The position numbers and the translations under genes were made by a program. Positions 5,314 through 5,837 of a stretch of DNA of 5,837 nucleotides are shown one piece after another. Below the pieces are notes generated by a model, which was not told the DNA's origin, did not search any database, and saw nothing but the letters and a program-made list of their open reading frames with translations. Where the stretch lies: assembly GCA_005240025.1 (NCBI GenBank), contig SBBK01000208.1, positions 1 to 5,837 on the forward strand. Direction: 5' to 3'. Every line of letters starts with the position of its first letter. Position 1 is the first letter of the stretch. The stretch comes from an archaeon. GTDB lineage: Archaea > Thermoproteota > Nitrososphaeria > Nitrososphaerales > Nitrosopumilaceae.

Positions 5314-5837
5314 ATGTCTTCTAAACTTACCAAAAAAGACCTGGAAGCAAAGATCGCTGAACTAGAAGAAAAGCTTACAAAGTTATCTTCACAGTTTGAG
5401 GCAAAGGCTACAGAGGCACCACCGGCACCAAAGCCACAGGCGCCTCCACCACAGACGGCACCGGCACCAAAGCCACAGGCGCCTCCACCACAGACAGCAC
5501 CGGCACCAAAGCCACAGGCACCGCAACCCGCACCCCAGGAAGCAGAAATCGCAGTCTGGGACCAGTGGAAGAGCGCACCAATGACAGACACACACGCATA
5601 CAAGCTCAAAGTTACAGGATACTCGCCTTCTCCAAACAGGTACTATGCAAGCAAGCACGTCAAAACAGCAGACGTTCCTACATCTGACTGGAACCTGCAA
5701 AAGACAAAAACGACTGGCTACACCCAGCCTTCAAACAAGTACTTTGCAACCAGGGAAAGGCTGGCATACCACCCCGTGCAAAAACGATTTGCTGGATACG
5801 GTCTCAGGGGAGGAACAGTGCAAGTTACAGCACCACC
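5314..5837 (+). CDS. Coiled-coil, Pro-rich-linker, aromatic-repeat protein; 3' end missing
   Basis: The frame is open from ATG 5314 to the window edge: 174 complete codons. No family is recognised. Residues 2-33 (KKDLEAKIAELEEKLTKL and on) are a heptad-patterned coiled coil. Residues 37-77 are a linker of 13-residue units (PAPKPQAPPPQTA), twice complete and once partial. From W82 a polar, aromatic region begins that contains TGYSPSPNRYYASK (101-114) and TGYTQPSNKYFATR (134-147), two diverged copies 33 residues apart, and a further GY at 161-162. There is no signal peptide or membrane segment, so a cytosolic oligomer with flexibly attached domains is the simplest reading. Codons favour GCA, CCA, ACA and AAG, perhaps reflecting high expression. 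The last bases (GCACCACC) match the beginning of the earlier linker, so a second Pro-rich stretch may follow. Confidence 0.85.
   Translation, partial: MSSKLTKKDLEAKIAELEEKLTKLSSQFEAKATEAPPAPKPQAPPPQTAPAPKPQAPPPQTAPAPKPQAPQPAPQEAEIAVWDQWKSAPMTDTHAYKLKVTGYSPSPNRYYASKHVKTADVPTSDWNLQKTKTTGYTQPSNKYFATRERLAYHPVQKRFAGYGLRGGTVQVTAP
5422..5520 (+). repeat. 39-bp tandem repeat (two full units and a 21-bp partial third) inside the coiled-coil gene
   Basis: Units 5422-5460 and 5461-5499 are identical except for one silent base (ACG versus ACA, the third base of the Thr codon at 5457 and 5496). A partial third unit follows at 5500-5520, ending GCA instead of GCG, and then degenerates into further Pro/Ala/Gln codons. 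The unit is 13 codons, so copy-number change keeps the frame. The near identity suggests recent duplication by slippage or unequal crossing-over. Not a CRISPR: there are no spacers. Confidence 0.9.

Noticed and set aside
5422..5520. CRISPR-like direct repeats
   Set aside because: The units are directly adjacent without spacers, and lie inside a coding frame with a silent difference.
5396..5584. Plus-strand Arg/His-rich repeat frame
   Set aside because: Out-of-frame translation of the same 39-bp repeat; no promoter or conserved domain.
5259..5609. Minus-strand Gly/Ala/Cys-rich frame with GACGFGAG-type repeats
   Set aside because: It is the reverse reading of the Pro-rich linker repeat; low-complexity DNA leaves all frames open. 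The plus frame has the promoter, ATG, coiled coil and domain.

Overview
The window looks like chromosomal DNA from an ammonia-oxidising archaeon (Nitrososphaeria, formerly Thaumarchaeota). Three things suggest this: the archaeal (ADH/DHQ synthase II) entry to the shikimate pathway, an archaeal futalosine-type menaquinone gene, and promoters with a TATA-like box about 26 bases before the start codon, which implies leaderless mRNAs. GC content is intermediate (one counted line gave 47%, another 38%), higher than expected for a typical marine Nitrosopumilus. The genus is not fixed by anything I can see. No rRNA, tRNA, CRISPR array, insertion sequence or phage gene is visible.

Layout. Bases 1-941 (minus strand) carry the 5' end of 3-dehydroquinate synthase II (DHQ synthase II), overlapped by the complete upstream gene for 2-amino-3,7-dideoxy-D-threo-hept-6-ulosonate (ADH) synthase. 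An 88-bp divergent promoter region separates these from mqnC (1030-2136, plus), a radical SAM enzyme of menaquinone synthesis. mqnC converges on a two-CBS-domain protein (2170-2568, minus). Next comes a 150-bp divergent spacer and a two-gene mini-operon of small proteins (2719-2859 and 2856-3011, plus): a 46-aa acidic/basic soluble protein, then a 51-aa single-span membrane protein, overlapping as ATGA. A UbiD-family decarboxylase follows (3068-4510, minus). Then come a 74-aa zinc-finger protein (4613-4837, plus) and a 125-aa Cys/His-rich protein (4839-5216, minus) whose stop codons are one base apart. The window ends in an incomplete gene (5314 onward, plus) with a coiled coil, a 39-bp tandem repeat encoding a Pro/Ala/Lys/Gln linker, and a novel-looking aromatic repeat domain.

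How the genes fit. ADH synthase and DHQ synthase II make 3-dehydroquinate, which leads to chorismate. Chorismate is the precursor of menaquinone in the futalosine pathway. MqnC performs the cyclisation step of that pathway, and the UbiD-family protein is a good candidate for its late decarboxylase. The window may therefore hold both the supply and the use of chorismate for the respiratory quinone, although the genes are not one operon. The CBS protein, the small proteins and the Cys-rich proteins have no assigned partners.
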